From Chitinophagaceae bacterium (GTDB lineage: Bacteria; Bacteroidota; Bacteroidia; Chitinophagales; Chitinophagaceae), in NCBI GenBank assembly GCA_947463105.1, contig CANHSD010000055.1:1-13343 (forward strand): 13,343 nt of DNA, given 5' to 3'. Below the pieces are notes generated by a model. That model had not been told where the DNA came from. It was given only the letters and a program-made list of their open reading frames with translations, and made no database searches. Below are positions 6,315 through 13,343 of the stretch, in pieces (position 1 is the first letter of the stretch; each line of letters begins with the position of its first letter). Both the position numbers and the translations under genes were made by a program.

Positions 6315-6350
6315 TTTATATGTTGCCGCCCATTTCAGAACGGCCTTTTT

Positions 6351-8174
6351 TTAGTGCTTCGATTCATCCGCTCCTATGGGCTCGGTTTGAGGAATAAACT
6401 CCCTTCCGTCCTTGCTATAGTCATATGCCCATCTGTGTACTTCAGGAATATCGCCAGGCCAGTTTCCATGACCAGGATTGATAGGGGTTGTCCACTCCAG
6501 GGTATTGGCACCCCAAGGATTGGTTGATGTTACTTTTCTTCCTTTGAAAATGGAATAGAAGAAGTTGAAAACAAAAAGGATTTGAACAGCAAAAACGATC
6601 ATGGCAACAGTGCTGATGAAACGGTTCATGTCCTGAAACTGGTTGAAAGATTGCCAATTGCTCCAATCAGTGTAACGGCGTGGCATACCAGCCAAACCAG
6701 AGTAGTGCATTGGCCAGAAAATCAAATATGCACCAACCAGGGTTACCCAGAAATGGATATACGCCATGGTATTGTTCAGGAAACGGCCATACATCTTCGG
6801 AAACCAATGATATACCCCAGCGAACATTCCAAAGAACGATGCAACACCCATTACGATGTGGAAATGCGCAACTACAAAATAGGTATCATGAAGATGGATG
6901 TCAAGTGTAGAGTTACCAAGGAATATACCGGTCAATCCACCTGAAATGAACAAGCTAATAAAACCGATAGAAAAAAGCATAGCGGGAGTGAACCTGATGT
7001 TTCCTTTCCAAAGTGTGGTCAACCAGTTGAATACCTTGATCGCGGAAGGGACAGCAATCAACAAGGTCAACAAAACGAAGAATGCACCCAAGAACGGATT
7101 CAATCCCGTCACAAACATATGGTGCGCCCAAACAAGGAAGGCAAGAATACAAATCGCAAACAATGAACCCACCATCGCGAGGTAACCAAAGATTGGCTTC
7201 CTTGAATTTACAGAGAGAATCTCTGAAACCATACCAAGCGCAGGAAGCAAAATGATGTATACTTCAGGGTGACCAAGGAACCAGAACAAGTGCTGGAACA
7301 GGATGGCAGAACCACCTTCGTTGGGAAGAATTTCTCCTTTTACCACGATCTCTGAAAGATAGAAGCTGGTTCCCAAGTTACGGTCAAACAAAAGCAATAC
7401 AGCACCAGACAACAATACCGGGAAAGAAAGTACGCCCAACAGTGCAGTAAAGAAGATGGCCCACATGGTCAGTGGCATCCTGGTCATGCTCATGCCTTTG
7501 GTACGGAGGTTAAGGATAGTAGAGATATAGTTCAGGCCTCCGAGAAGAGAAGATACAATGAACAGCGCCATAGAGATCAACCAGAAATCCATACCAAGCT
7601 TAGAACCTTCACTGGCCTGACCCAGTGCACTGAGTGGAGGATAGATGGTCCATCCGCCTGAAGCAGGGCCTGTTTGAATGAACAAAGAAGCGAACATCAC
7701 CACACTGGCCAAAAAGAAGAACCAGTAGCTGAGCATGTTCATGAAACCAGACGCCATATCCCTTGCGCCAATTTGAAGAGGAATAAGAATATTGGCAAAT
7801 GTACCGCTAAGGCCAGCTGTCAATACAAAGAACACCAGAATGGTACCATGCATGGTAACCAGCGCGTAATAGAATTCGTTGGAAATCCTTCCACCAGCTG
7901 CCCATTTTCCGAACAGGTCCTCTAGCACAGGAAATGATGTTTCAGGATAACCCAACTGAAGACGAAAAAGCACTGAAAACAAACCACCGATGATGGCCCA
8001 GATGATTCCGGTGATCAGAAACTGTTTACCAATCATTTTGTGGTCTGTACTGAAAACGTACTTACTCAAAAATGACTCTTCATGATGGTGATCATGGCCA
8101 TGCGCCTCATGAGAATCGTGCGAATGTACTGAAGCTTCCTCTGTGTGTCCGTGTGAGATTGTTTCGCTACTCAT
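6351..8174 (-). CDS. coxA: Cytochrome c oxidase subunit I (aa3-type, A-family)
   Basis: This is the catalytic subunit that reduces oxygen to water at the haem a3-CuB centre and pumps protons. The product is 607 residues with about 12 membrane helices. Ligands are visible in order: His109 (haem a, 'TMHGT'), His302 and cross-linked Tyr306 in 'GHPEVY', His351-His352 (CuB), His437 (haem a3) and His439 (haem a) in 'VAHFHIVMG'. Proton-path residues of the A1 type are kept: Asp139 in 'IGARDM', Glu304 in HPEVY, and Ser377 with Lys380 in 'VPSAIKVFNW'. His429-Asp430 corresponds to the Mg site. The N-terminus is extended, with ten His among residues 8-31. The enzyme is complete. The haem type (a rather than o) is inferred from CuA in the neighbouring coxB. 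Confidence 0.97.
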   Translation of the reverse strand: MSSETISHGHTEEASVHSHDSHEAHGHDHHHEESFLSKYVFSTDHKMIGKQFLITGIIWAIIGGLFSVLFRLQLGYPETSFPVLEDLFGKWAAGGRISNEFYYALVTMHGTILVFFVLTAGLSGTFANILIPLQIGARDMASGFMNMLSYWFFFLASVVMFASLFIQTGPASGGWTIYPPLSALGQASEGSKLGMDFWLISMALFIVSSLLGGLNYISTILNLRTKGMSMTRMPLTMWAIFFTALLGVLSFPVLLSGAVLLLFDRNLGTSFYLSEIVVKGEILPNEGGSAILFQHLFWFLGHPEVYIILLPALGMVSEILSVNSRKPIFGYLAMVGSLFAICILAFLVWAHHMFVTGLNPFLGAFFVLLTLLIAVPSAIKVFNWLTTLWKGNIRFTPAMLFSIGFISLFISGGLTGIFLGNSTLDIHLHDTYFVVAHFHIVMGVASFFGMFAGVYHWFPKMYGRFLNNTMAYIHFWVTLVGAYLIFWPMHYSGLAGMPRRYTDWSNWQSFNQFQDMNRFISTVAMIVFAVQILFVFNFFYSIFKGRKVTSTNPWGANTLEWTTPINPGHGNWPGDIPEVHRWAYDYSKDGREFIPQTEPIGADESKH

Positions 8175-8199
8175 TTGTAATCTTTTTTGCTGTGATACT

Positions 8200-9264
8200 T
8201 TATTTCAGTTGGGCCAAGGGTTTAGACATCGTTGCAGATGCTGCTGCGGCAGTACTGTCAGCTGCAGGTGCAGCAGGTGCAGCGCCTTCCTGAACAGTTA
8301 GATACTGTGGCTTTTTGGAAGCCATCCATGCATCATGTTCCTCCTGTGTTTCTACAATGATAACACCGCGCATGGAGTAGTGTCCGCTTCCACATATCTG
8401 GTCGCAAGAGATTTCATAAACGAAATCCTTGTTTCCGGTAATCTTTTTCATTTGTTCGGTGGTATATTTCGGAGTGAACCACAAGGTCGTTGGAATTCCC
8501 GGAACAGCATCCATTTTGAGCCTGAAGTGAACAAGACCTACGTCATGGATAACATCCTGTGCATTGATTACAAGTTGTACCGGCTTTCCCACAACAAGGT
8601 GCATTTCGGAAGCCTCAATATCATCATGACTTGCTCCATCCTCCCAGTCAACACCCAGGGCATTACCACTGGAAGCATCTGTAAGGCGATAGTTTTTTCT
8701 GCCTAAAACATTGTCTTTGCCTGGATAACGCATCATCCAGTTAAACTGCTTTCCCGTGATTTCAACTATTTGGGCATCTTTCGGCGCATCGCCAGTTATT
8801 TTGAACCAATAAAACAATCCGAAACCAACCAGAACAGTCAGGAAAATAGCAGGAACTACGGTCCACAACAGTTCCAACTTATTGTTGTGCGGAAAAAAAT
8901 ATGATGTGCGTTTTTCAGAATACTGGTACTTGAATGCAAACCAGAACAACAAAACCTGGGTCAACAAGAATACAATTCCTGTAACAATAATGGTCAACCA
9001 CATCATGAAATCGATCTTCTCTCCATGGTCAGAAGCTGCAGGCTGTGCCAACAAAGTTCTGTCATACAGCAGTTCATTGCACCACCATGCTCCAGCCAAT
9101 CCCAAGACCATGAACAGGATGAACAGGAAGGCATTGATGCGGTTGGATTGCTTGAAAGATTTTTCTTCACCCTTCAACACCGATACATATTCGCTTGCTT
9201 TCGAGATCTGAAAAATAAGCACGAAAGCGAGTACCAGAATGATTAATATGAAATAACCCGACAT
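8200..9264 (-). CDS. coxB: Cytochrome c oxidase subunit II with CuA domain
   Basis: This subunit accepts electrons at the binuclear CuA centre on the periplasmic side and passes them to haem a in CoxA. The product is 354 residues. There are two extra N-terminal membrane segments (about 3-20 and 43-62) before the usual pair (about 87-111 and 132-154), so the N-terminus is longer than in textbook subunit II. CuA ligands are His240 ('DVIHDVGL'), Cys287, Cys291, His295 and Met298 in 'CDQICGSGHYSM'. Position 289 is Gln where most oxidases have Glu. No CXXCH is present, so there is no fused cytochrome c and the enzyme is aa3- rather than caa3-type. The C-terminal tail (about 328-347) is Ala/Pro-rich and probably disordered. 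The gene lies 53 bp after actF. Confidence 0.96.
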   Translation of the reverse strand: MSGYFILIILVLAFVLIFQISKASEYVSVLKGEEKSFKQSNRINAFLFILFMVLGLAGAWWCNELLYDRTLLAQPAASDHGEKIDFMMWLTIIVTGIVFLLTQVLLFWFAFKYQYSEKRTSYFFPHNNKLELLWTVVPAIFLTVLVGFGLFYWFKITGDAPKDAQIVEITGKQFNWMMRYPGKDNVLGRKNYRLTDASSGNALGVDWEDGASHDDIEASEMHLVVGKPVQLVINAQDVIHDVGLVHFRLKMDAVPGIPTTLWFTPKYTTEQMKKITGNKDFVYEISCDQICGSGHYSMRGVIIVETQEEHDAWMASKKPQYLTVQEGAAPAAPAADSTAAAASATMSKPLAQLK

Positions 9265-9317
9265 GATCTTTACTTATAATTTGTTAATGAATTTGTTTGT
9301 ATCATTCGACGAAAGCC

Positions 9318-10538
9318 TTATGTATGGTGGATTGTACTTTCCTTGATAAAAGGATGGTGCAAAGCAACCAATGGTTTCTTAGACAATCCCTTTCCAACAA
9401 AGTGCATGATCAATCCTGCGTATAGGACCAATATACCAAATTCGAACCATCCAAGACTATAATGTTCATTCATCGTTCCCGGCATAACCATCTGATAGAA
9501 ATCAACCCAGTGACCCAGGATGATCAGGATGGCAAGGAAAGTCAATGTAGTATAGTTGCGCTTGGATCCCCTTCTCATCAGCAGCAGGAAAGGAACAGCA
9601 AAATTGACAATCAGGTTGAGGAAGAAAATCCCCCTGTACACGCCCTGCATCCTTGGCTTAAAGTACACCGTTTCTTCAGGAATATTGGCGTACCAGATCA
9701 GCATGAATTGTGAATACCAGAGATACGTCCAGAATACAGAGAAAGCAAACATGAACTTTCCAAGGTCGTGCAGATGCTCTTCGGTAACATACTCGAGATA
9801 GTCATGGTTCTTAAGATAAACCACGAACAAGACAACCAGTGACATGCCTGCAACAAATGAACTGATGAAGGTATACCAGCTGTACATGGTAGAATACCAA
9901 TGAGGATCAATGCTCATCAGCCACAACCAGGGAATGGTTGAACCTACAGTAAGACCAAAGATCACAAGGAAGGCTGCTCCCCATGCTGTGTTTTTTACTA
10001 CGTATTTAGCGCCTTGCTCACCATCCATTTTCTGATCTGCTTCTGAAGAAAGCTTTCTCATTTTTGCTCCGACAAACGACCATAGGCCAATAGCGATGAT
10101 AGACCAAACCATGAAAAATGTTGGGTTGAGGAAGCCGCTTTTCCCTTTGAGGATCGGATCGTGTTCAACGTGCTCCTTGTCCAGCCAATGGTAAATATCG
10201 TGTCTGTGACCAAACACAATTCCTACAAAAACAAGCATAGCCAGGACACCAAATACTGGCACCAAACTGGAAATTGCTTCAGGTACGCGACGAAATGCCA
10301 TCTGCCATCCACCATGCGCAAGCGTTGTTGCGCAAATAAAGAACATGCTAGCATTCACAACAAGCAAGAAGAATACACTGTTTTGCAACAATGATGCCCA
10401 AAACCTGGTTTGCTCCACTTCATCCTTGCTCATTCCGAGGAAAATGATTCCCAGCACAAGTGCCAGCCCACCCACTCCGAGCAGAATGTTCGTCCACTTC
10501 TTGTACCCTGCTGAAATCTCAAATTGTTGTTTGATCAT
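9318..10538 (-). CDS. actF: Alternative complex III membrane subunit ActF
   Basis: This encodes 406 residues with about ten membrane helices, similar in layout to the NrfD/PsrC-type ActC subunit. Recognisable stretches include 'TTLAHGGWQMAFRRVPEA' (71-88), 'IVFGHRHDIYHWL' (107-119) with a His cluster near a membrane edge, and 'FKPRMQGVYRGIFF' further on. In alternative complex III, ActC and ActF are the two large membrane subunits that frame quinol oxidation and possible proton movement; ActF's own role is less clear. The order actC-actD-actE-actF followed directly by oxidase genes is the standard Bacteroidota arrangement and is the strongest evidence for the name. The start is at ATG 10538, 25 bp after the actE stop. 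Confidence 0.9.
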   Translation of the reverse strand: MIKQQFEISAGYKKWTNILLGVGGLALVLGIIFLGMSKDEVEQTRFWASLLQNSVFFLLVVNASMFFICATTLAHGGWQMAFRRVPEAISSLVPVFGVLAMLVFVGIVFGHRHDIYHWLDKEHVEHDPILKGKSGFLNPTFFMVWSIIAIGLWSFVGAKMRKLSSEADQKMDGEQGAKYVVKNTAWGAAFLVIFGLTVGSTIPWLWLMSIDPHWYSTMYSWYTFISSFVAGMSLVVLFVVYLKNHDYLEYVTEEHLHDLGKFMFAFSVFWTYLWYSQFMLIWYANIPEETVYFKPRMQGVYRGIFFLNLIVNFAVPFLLLMRRGSKRNYTTLTFLAILIILGHWVDFYQMVMPGTMNEHYSLGWFEFGILVLYAGLIMHFVGKGLSKKPLVALHHPFIKESTIHHT

Positions 10539-10563
10539 CCCTGATTATTTAATGCGTTGGTTA

Positions 10564-11148
10564 TTATTTTCCTTGTTTTGACTTGATATACGTGATTATT
10601 TCCCAGCGTTGTTTGGCTGTGATCTGTGAAGCGTAGCCCCCCATAAGGTTTTTTCCGTAAGTGATGGAATAAAACATCTGTCCAGCGGGCATGGACTCAT
10701 ACTTTGCATCGCCGACCAAGGCTGCTGGTTTTGCAGGGAAAGGACCATCTCCATCCTTCCACAATGGGCCATTTCCATCAAGTTTGGCACCGTGGCAAAT
10801 TCCGCAATTGATCAGGTAAAGCCTCTCGGTTTCTTTCATCTGGTCAGCATCCAATGAATCGAAGGGATTGGGCAATGAGCGGGATGCATAATAATTTGCA
10901 GTATCTCCAATATTGTCCATTTCAATGTGAACAGGATACTCGTCTCCGCGCTTTACAGTTCCTGCAACAGGACCCTGGCTTGTTCGGCCATCAGCAAAAA
11001 CGGGGTTTACTGAATAGGTTTCATATGCACGGCTGTTGGCCATGTCGGGCATATACACCTTTCCTGGGGTTCTTTTAACATCACTGCATCCTATTGCAGC
11101 AATCAGCAATGCTGCCAGTCCACAGAAAACAATAGTTGATCTTTTCAT
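10564..11148 (-). CDS. actE: Alternative complex III mono-haem cytochrome c lipoprotein ActE
   Basis: This encodes 194 residues. Residues 1-20 are a lipoprotein signal with lipobox AIGC, so Cys21 should be lipidated and anchor the protein on the periplasmic side. The single haem c site is CGICH (115-119). Met169 in 'GKNLMGGY' is the likely sixth ligand, as in class I cytochromes c. The N-terminal half (22-105) includes 'PGKVYMPDMANSRAYETY', a stretch typical of ActE and absent from ordinary small cytochromes c. ActE is the probable exit point for electrons from ACIII to the CuA centre of CoxB, either directly or through a soluble carrier. It sits between actD and actF with short gaps. Confidence 0.94.
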   Translation of the reverse strand: MKRSTIVFCGLAALLIAAIGCSDVKRTPGKVYMPDMANSRAYETYSVNPVFADGRTSQGPVAGTVKRGDEYPVHIEMDNIGDTANYYASRSLPNPFDSLDADQMKETERLYLINCGICHGAKLDGNGPLWKDGDGPFPAKPAALVGDAKYESMPAGQMFYSITYGKNLMGGYASQITAKQRWEIITYIKSKQGK

Positions 11149-11194
11149 CTCTTTTGTTGTTTTATGATCTCCTCTTTCCCTTCTCCTAAATTAT

Positions 11195-11779
11195 TTAAGC
11201 AATGTTCGGTTCCTTGTAGAGTTCTTGTTCCTCGTCGTACTTTCCAATCCACCATCCTTCTTCTGCTACCTGTGTATTGACTTCCTGCGCGCCAACACTG
11301 CCAAGGAAAGATTTGAGTTCTTCCTCGTTTGCCTTTTCACTGCACTCAATCACCATCACAAAAAGATCGTCTGTTGCACGGGGATGGAAATGATGCCTTT
11401 TCAGGAATGGAGCCAGCTGACAGATGTAACAGAAAGTAAGCACCATGCCCACCGCTGCACAAAGTACGGTCAACTCGAATGTGATAGGAATCCAGGCTGG
11501 CAGGGCAAAGTTTGGTTTACCTCCGATGTTTACCGGCCAGTCCTTGGTGAAAACCCAGGTCATGAAGGTTACCGCAGTGGTGGTACCAATCATACCAAAA
11601 AGAAATCCCGCTGTGTGGATGCTGGTATCCCTGAGTCCCATTGCCTTGTCCAATCCGTGAACTGGAAAAGGAGTGTAAATGTCATGGAATTTATAGCCTG
11701 CCTTCCTCACTTTTTCAACAGCGGGGAAAAGAACTTTTTCATCCTCAAAACAGCCTACAACAAATTTTTTCAAAGCCAT
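11195..11779 (-). CDS. actD: Alternative complex III subunit ActD (DUF3341)
   Basis: This encodes 194 residues. A cytoplasmic alpha/beta N-terminal domain begins 'FVVGCFEDEKVLFPAV' (6-21) and includes 'YTPFPVHGLDKAMGLRDT' (35-52), the DUF3341 signature. Two membrane helices follow (about 56-77 and 98-121). The C-terminal domain (about 138-180) repeats a ferredoxin-like fold and ends in an acidic tail (EEQELYKEPNIA). ActD carries no cofactor and is a structural subunit of ACIII. The His-containing stretch 'KRHHFHPRATDDLFV' (127-141) links helix two to the last domain. The gene lies 25 bp after actC and 46 bp before actE. Confidence 0.93.
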   Translation of the reverse strand: MALKKFVVGCFEDEKVLFPAVEKVRKAGYKFHDIYTPFPVHGLDKAMGLRDTSIHTAGFLFGMIGTTTAVTFMTWVFTKDWPVNIGGKPNFALPAWIPITFELTVLCAAVGMVLTFCYICQLAPFLKRHHFHPRATDDLFVMVIECSEKANEEELKSFLGSVGAQEVNTQVAEEGWWIGKYDEEQELYKEPNIA

Positions 11780-11804
11780 TTTATACTTTTTACTTTTTGA
11801 TTGA

Positions 11805-13280
11805 TCAGTGATGTGCCACTTTTACAGTTCCTTCTTCATGGTCATCATGGTGCATTTCGTGAATGAACTCATCCACATTCTTGCTTTCCAGCTCAGCCAT
11901 TTCATTCTTGAAGCTTTCGCCATTGGTTTTCAGTACATACTTGATCTCAGCGATCGCGATGACGGGGAAGTATTTGGCAAAAAGGAAGAAACAAGTGAAG
12001 AAAAGACCAAAGGTTCCTACATAGAATCCGATCTCCCAAATGGTAGGTCTGTAGTAGATGGACCAGGAAGAAGGAAGGTAGTCGCGGTATAGGGATGACA
12101 CGATGATTACGAAACGCTCAAACCACATACCGATGTTTACAATGATGCTCATGATGAAGGTGAACAGTACATTCCTTCTGAGTTTTCTTGACCAGAACAA
12201 CTGTGGAGAGATTACGTTACAGGTCATCATCAACCAGTAGCTCCATCCGTAAGGACCGGCAATCCTGTATTTGAAGAAGATGTCCTGTTCAAACGGAACC
12301 TGTGAGTACCAGGCCATGAACAACTCGGTCAGATAGGCACAACCTACGATTGAGCCGGTAAGAACAATTACCTTGTTCATTGCCTCAATATGTCCGAGGG
12401 TAATATAATCCTGCAATCCCATTACTTTCCTGAGGATCAGCATCAGGGTTTGCACCATGGCAAAACCAGAGAAGATCGCACCGGCAACGAAATAGGGAGG
12501 GAAGATGGTGGTATGCCATCCGGGTACTACTGAAGTGGCGAAGTCAAACGATACAATGGTGTGAACCGATAATACAAGTGGGGTAGAAAGACCTGCAAGT
12601 ACAAGTGAAAGACTCTCGTGGCGCTGCCAGTGTTTGGTGCTACCGCTCCAGCCAAAGGAAGCAAGGCCATACAAGCGCTTGCGGAGTTTTGTTTTGGCGC
12701 GGTCCCTGATGGTGGCGAAGTCAGGCAACAAACCTGAATACCAGAACAGGAGGGAAACAGTGAAATACGTTGAGATCGCGAACACGTCCCACAACAAGGG
12801 TGAGTTGAAGTTGGGCCAAAGCGGGCCACGTGTATTGGGATAAGGCAGGGTGAAGAATGCCATCCAAACCCTTCCCATGTGGAAGATCGGGAATTGACCG
12901 GCACACATTACCGCAAAAATCGTCATGGCTTCGGCCGCACGGTTAACACCTGTTCTCCAACCCTGGCGGAAAAGGAGAAGGATAGCTGAAATCAGCGTAC
13001 CAGCGTGACCGATACCAACCCACCAAACGAAGTTGGTGATGTCCCAACCCCAGCCAATGGTACGGTTAACGTTCCACTGTCCGATTCCGTATACCACCTC
13101 GCGGTAAACGGAGTATGCTCCAAACATCAACAATGCCACTGAGATATAGAAACCAATATACCACAAGCGTGTGGGCTTGGCTTCGATCGTGTGCACGATG
13201 TCGTGAGTGACCTGACCATAGGTCTTGTTGCCATTTACCAATGGTTCCCTTAACTGTGATTCGTACTTTGTAACACTCAT
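11805..13280 (-). CDS. actC: Alternative complex III quinol-oxidising membrane subunit ActC (NrfD/PsrC family)
   Basis: This encodes 491 residues with about ten membrane helices. The N-terminal segment 'REPLVNGNKTYGQVTHDI' (11-28) precedes the first helix and is typical of Bacteroidota ActC. Other conserved-looking stretches are 'WWVGIGHAGTLISAILLL' (86-103), 'FPIFHMGRVWM' (130-140) and 'IVSFDFATSVVPGWHTTIF'. In the known ACIII structures ActC contacts the Fe-S protein ActB and contains the menaquinol site near the periplasmic side. The polar residues here (His92, His134, Arg137) are candidate participants by position only. The C-terminal tail holds six histidines in its last 18 residues. The stop of actB lies 36 bp upstream of the start. 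Confidence 0.95.
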   Translation of the reverse strand: MSVTKYESQLREPLVNGNKTYGQVTHDIVHTIEAKPTRLWYIGFYISVALLMFGAYSVYREVVYGIGQWNVNRTIGWGWDITNFVWWVGIGHAGTLISAILLLFRQGWRTGVNRAAEAMTIFAVMCAGQFPIFHMGRVWMAFFTLPYPNTRGPLWPNFNSPLLWDVFAISTYFTVSLLFWYSGLLPDFATIRDRAKTKLRKRLYGLASFGWSGSTKHWQRHESLSLVLAGLSTPLVLSVHTIVSFDFATSVVPGWHTTIFPPYFVAGAIFSGFAMVQTLMLILRKVMGLQDYITLGHIEAMNKVIVLTGSIVGCAYLTELFMAWYSQVPFEQDIFFKYRIAGPYGWSYWLMMTCNVISPQLFWSRKLRRNVLFTFIMSIIVNIGMWFERFVIIVSSLYRDYLPSSWSIYYRPTIWEIGFYVGTFGLFFTCFFLFAKYFPVIAIAEIKYVLKTNGESFKNEMAELESKNVDEFIHEMHHDDHEEGTVKVAHH

Positions 13281-13316
13281 GCGTTGCTCATTTATGAGAT
13301 TTCCCTGCTTTCTTTA

Positions 13317-13343
13317 TTAATGTGCTGCTTCAGCTTTCTTTTC
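13317..13343 (-). CDS. actB: C-terminal end of upstream gene, probably ActB (Fe-S subunit of ACIII), partial
   Basis: Only the last eight codons and the stop are in view (EKKAEAAH, then TAA at 13317-13319 on the minus strand); the rest lies beyond the right edge. The name rests on position: actB directly precedes actC in nearly all Bacteroidota ACIII operons. A Lys/Glu/Ala/His-rich tail fits ActB proteins but is not diagnostic. ActB is the large periplasmic subunit with Fe-S clusters and a molybdopterin-enzyme-like domain without molybdenum cofactor. Confidence 0.55.
   Translation of the reverse strand, partial: EKKAEAAH

Noticed and set aside
6325..6352. GCCG/CGGC hairpin followed by a T-run on the plus strand
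   Set aside because: The stem is only four base pairs with a 12-nt loop and would serve an antisense transcript for which there is no gene. On the operon strand it has no T-run.
9265..9317. Possible internal promoter in the 53-bp gap between actF and coxB
   Set aside because: AT-rich with two copies of ACAAATT on the minus strand, but no TAnnTTTG or TTTG pair at usable spacing. The gap fits ordinary operon spacing.
1..13343. Mobile elements, CRISPR arrays, tRNA genes, defence or biosynthetic systems
   Set aside because: No repeats, transposase or integrase motifs, tRNA-like folds or defence domains were seen. Nearly all the sequence is accounted for by respiratory and housekeeping genes.

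Overview
The window reads as chromosomal DNA from a Bacteroidota bacterium, probably a Chitinophagales or Sphingobacteriales member. This placement is inferred from three things. The gene order is alternative complex III followed by an aa3-type oxidase. The 5' region of trmB carries a TAnnTTTG-type -7 element. There are also Bacteroidota-style small proteins: a DUF5522 protein and a GLPGLI-like secreted protein. No species can be named from the sequence alone.

Left part (1-2191). Two secreted-protein genes lie on the minus strand: a truncated GLPGLI-like protein at the edge, and a 103-residue protein with a signal peptide and four cysteines that I do not recognise. About 200 bp of intergenic DNA separates them from a plus-strand trio with overlapping ends: trmB (tRNA m7G46 methyltransferase), a Cys-rich DUF5522 protein, and an MGMT-family protein lacking the alkyl-acceptor cysteine (alkyltransferase-like, ATL). 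The trio ends 9 bp from a convergent minus-strand gene.

Right part (2201-13343). Everything is on the minus strand and forms one respiratory block, read right to left: actB (only the last 8 codons in view), actC, actD, actE, actF, coxB (subunit II), coxA (subunit I), cyoE/ctaB (haem O synthase), two subunit III-type genes and a subunit IV-type gene. Spacings are 7-53 bp. A strong intrinsic terminator (3479-3519) follows the subunit IV gene. Beyond it lie sco1/senC (copper chaperone) and a DUF420 membrane protein, an oxidase-associated family.

How it works together: ActB-F, with ActA presumably to the right of the window, oxidise menaquinol and pass electrons through c-type haem to the CuA centre of CoxB. 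CoxA then reduces oxygen and pumps protons. CyoE starts haem A synthesis, Sco delivers copper and DUF420 probably helps assembly. CoxB has no fused cytochrome c domain, so the ActE lipoprotein or a separate cytochrome c must donate electrons. No haem A synthase (CtaA) gene is in view.

No tRNA, rRNA, CRISPR, insertion sequence or phage gene was seen. The window is mostly a recognisable respiratory locus. The most interesting points are the ATL/DUF5522/trmB overlap, the His-rich tails of oxidase and ACIII subunits, the Glu-to-Gln change at the CuA/Mg bridge, and the unidentified Cys-containing secreted protein.
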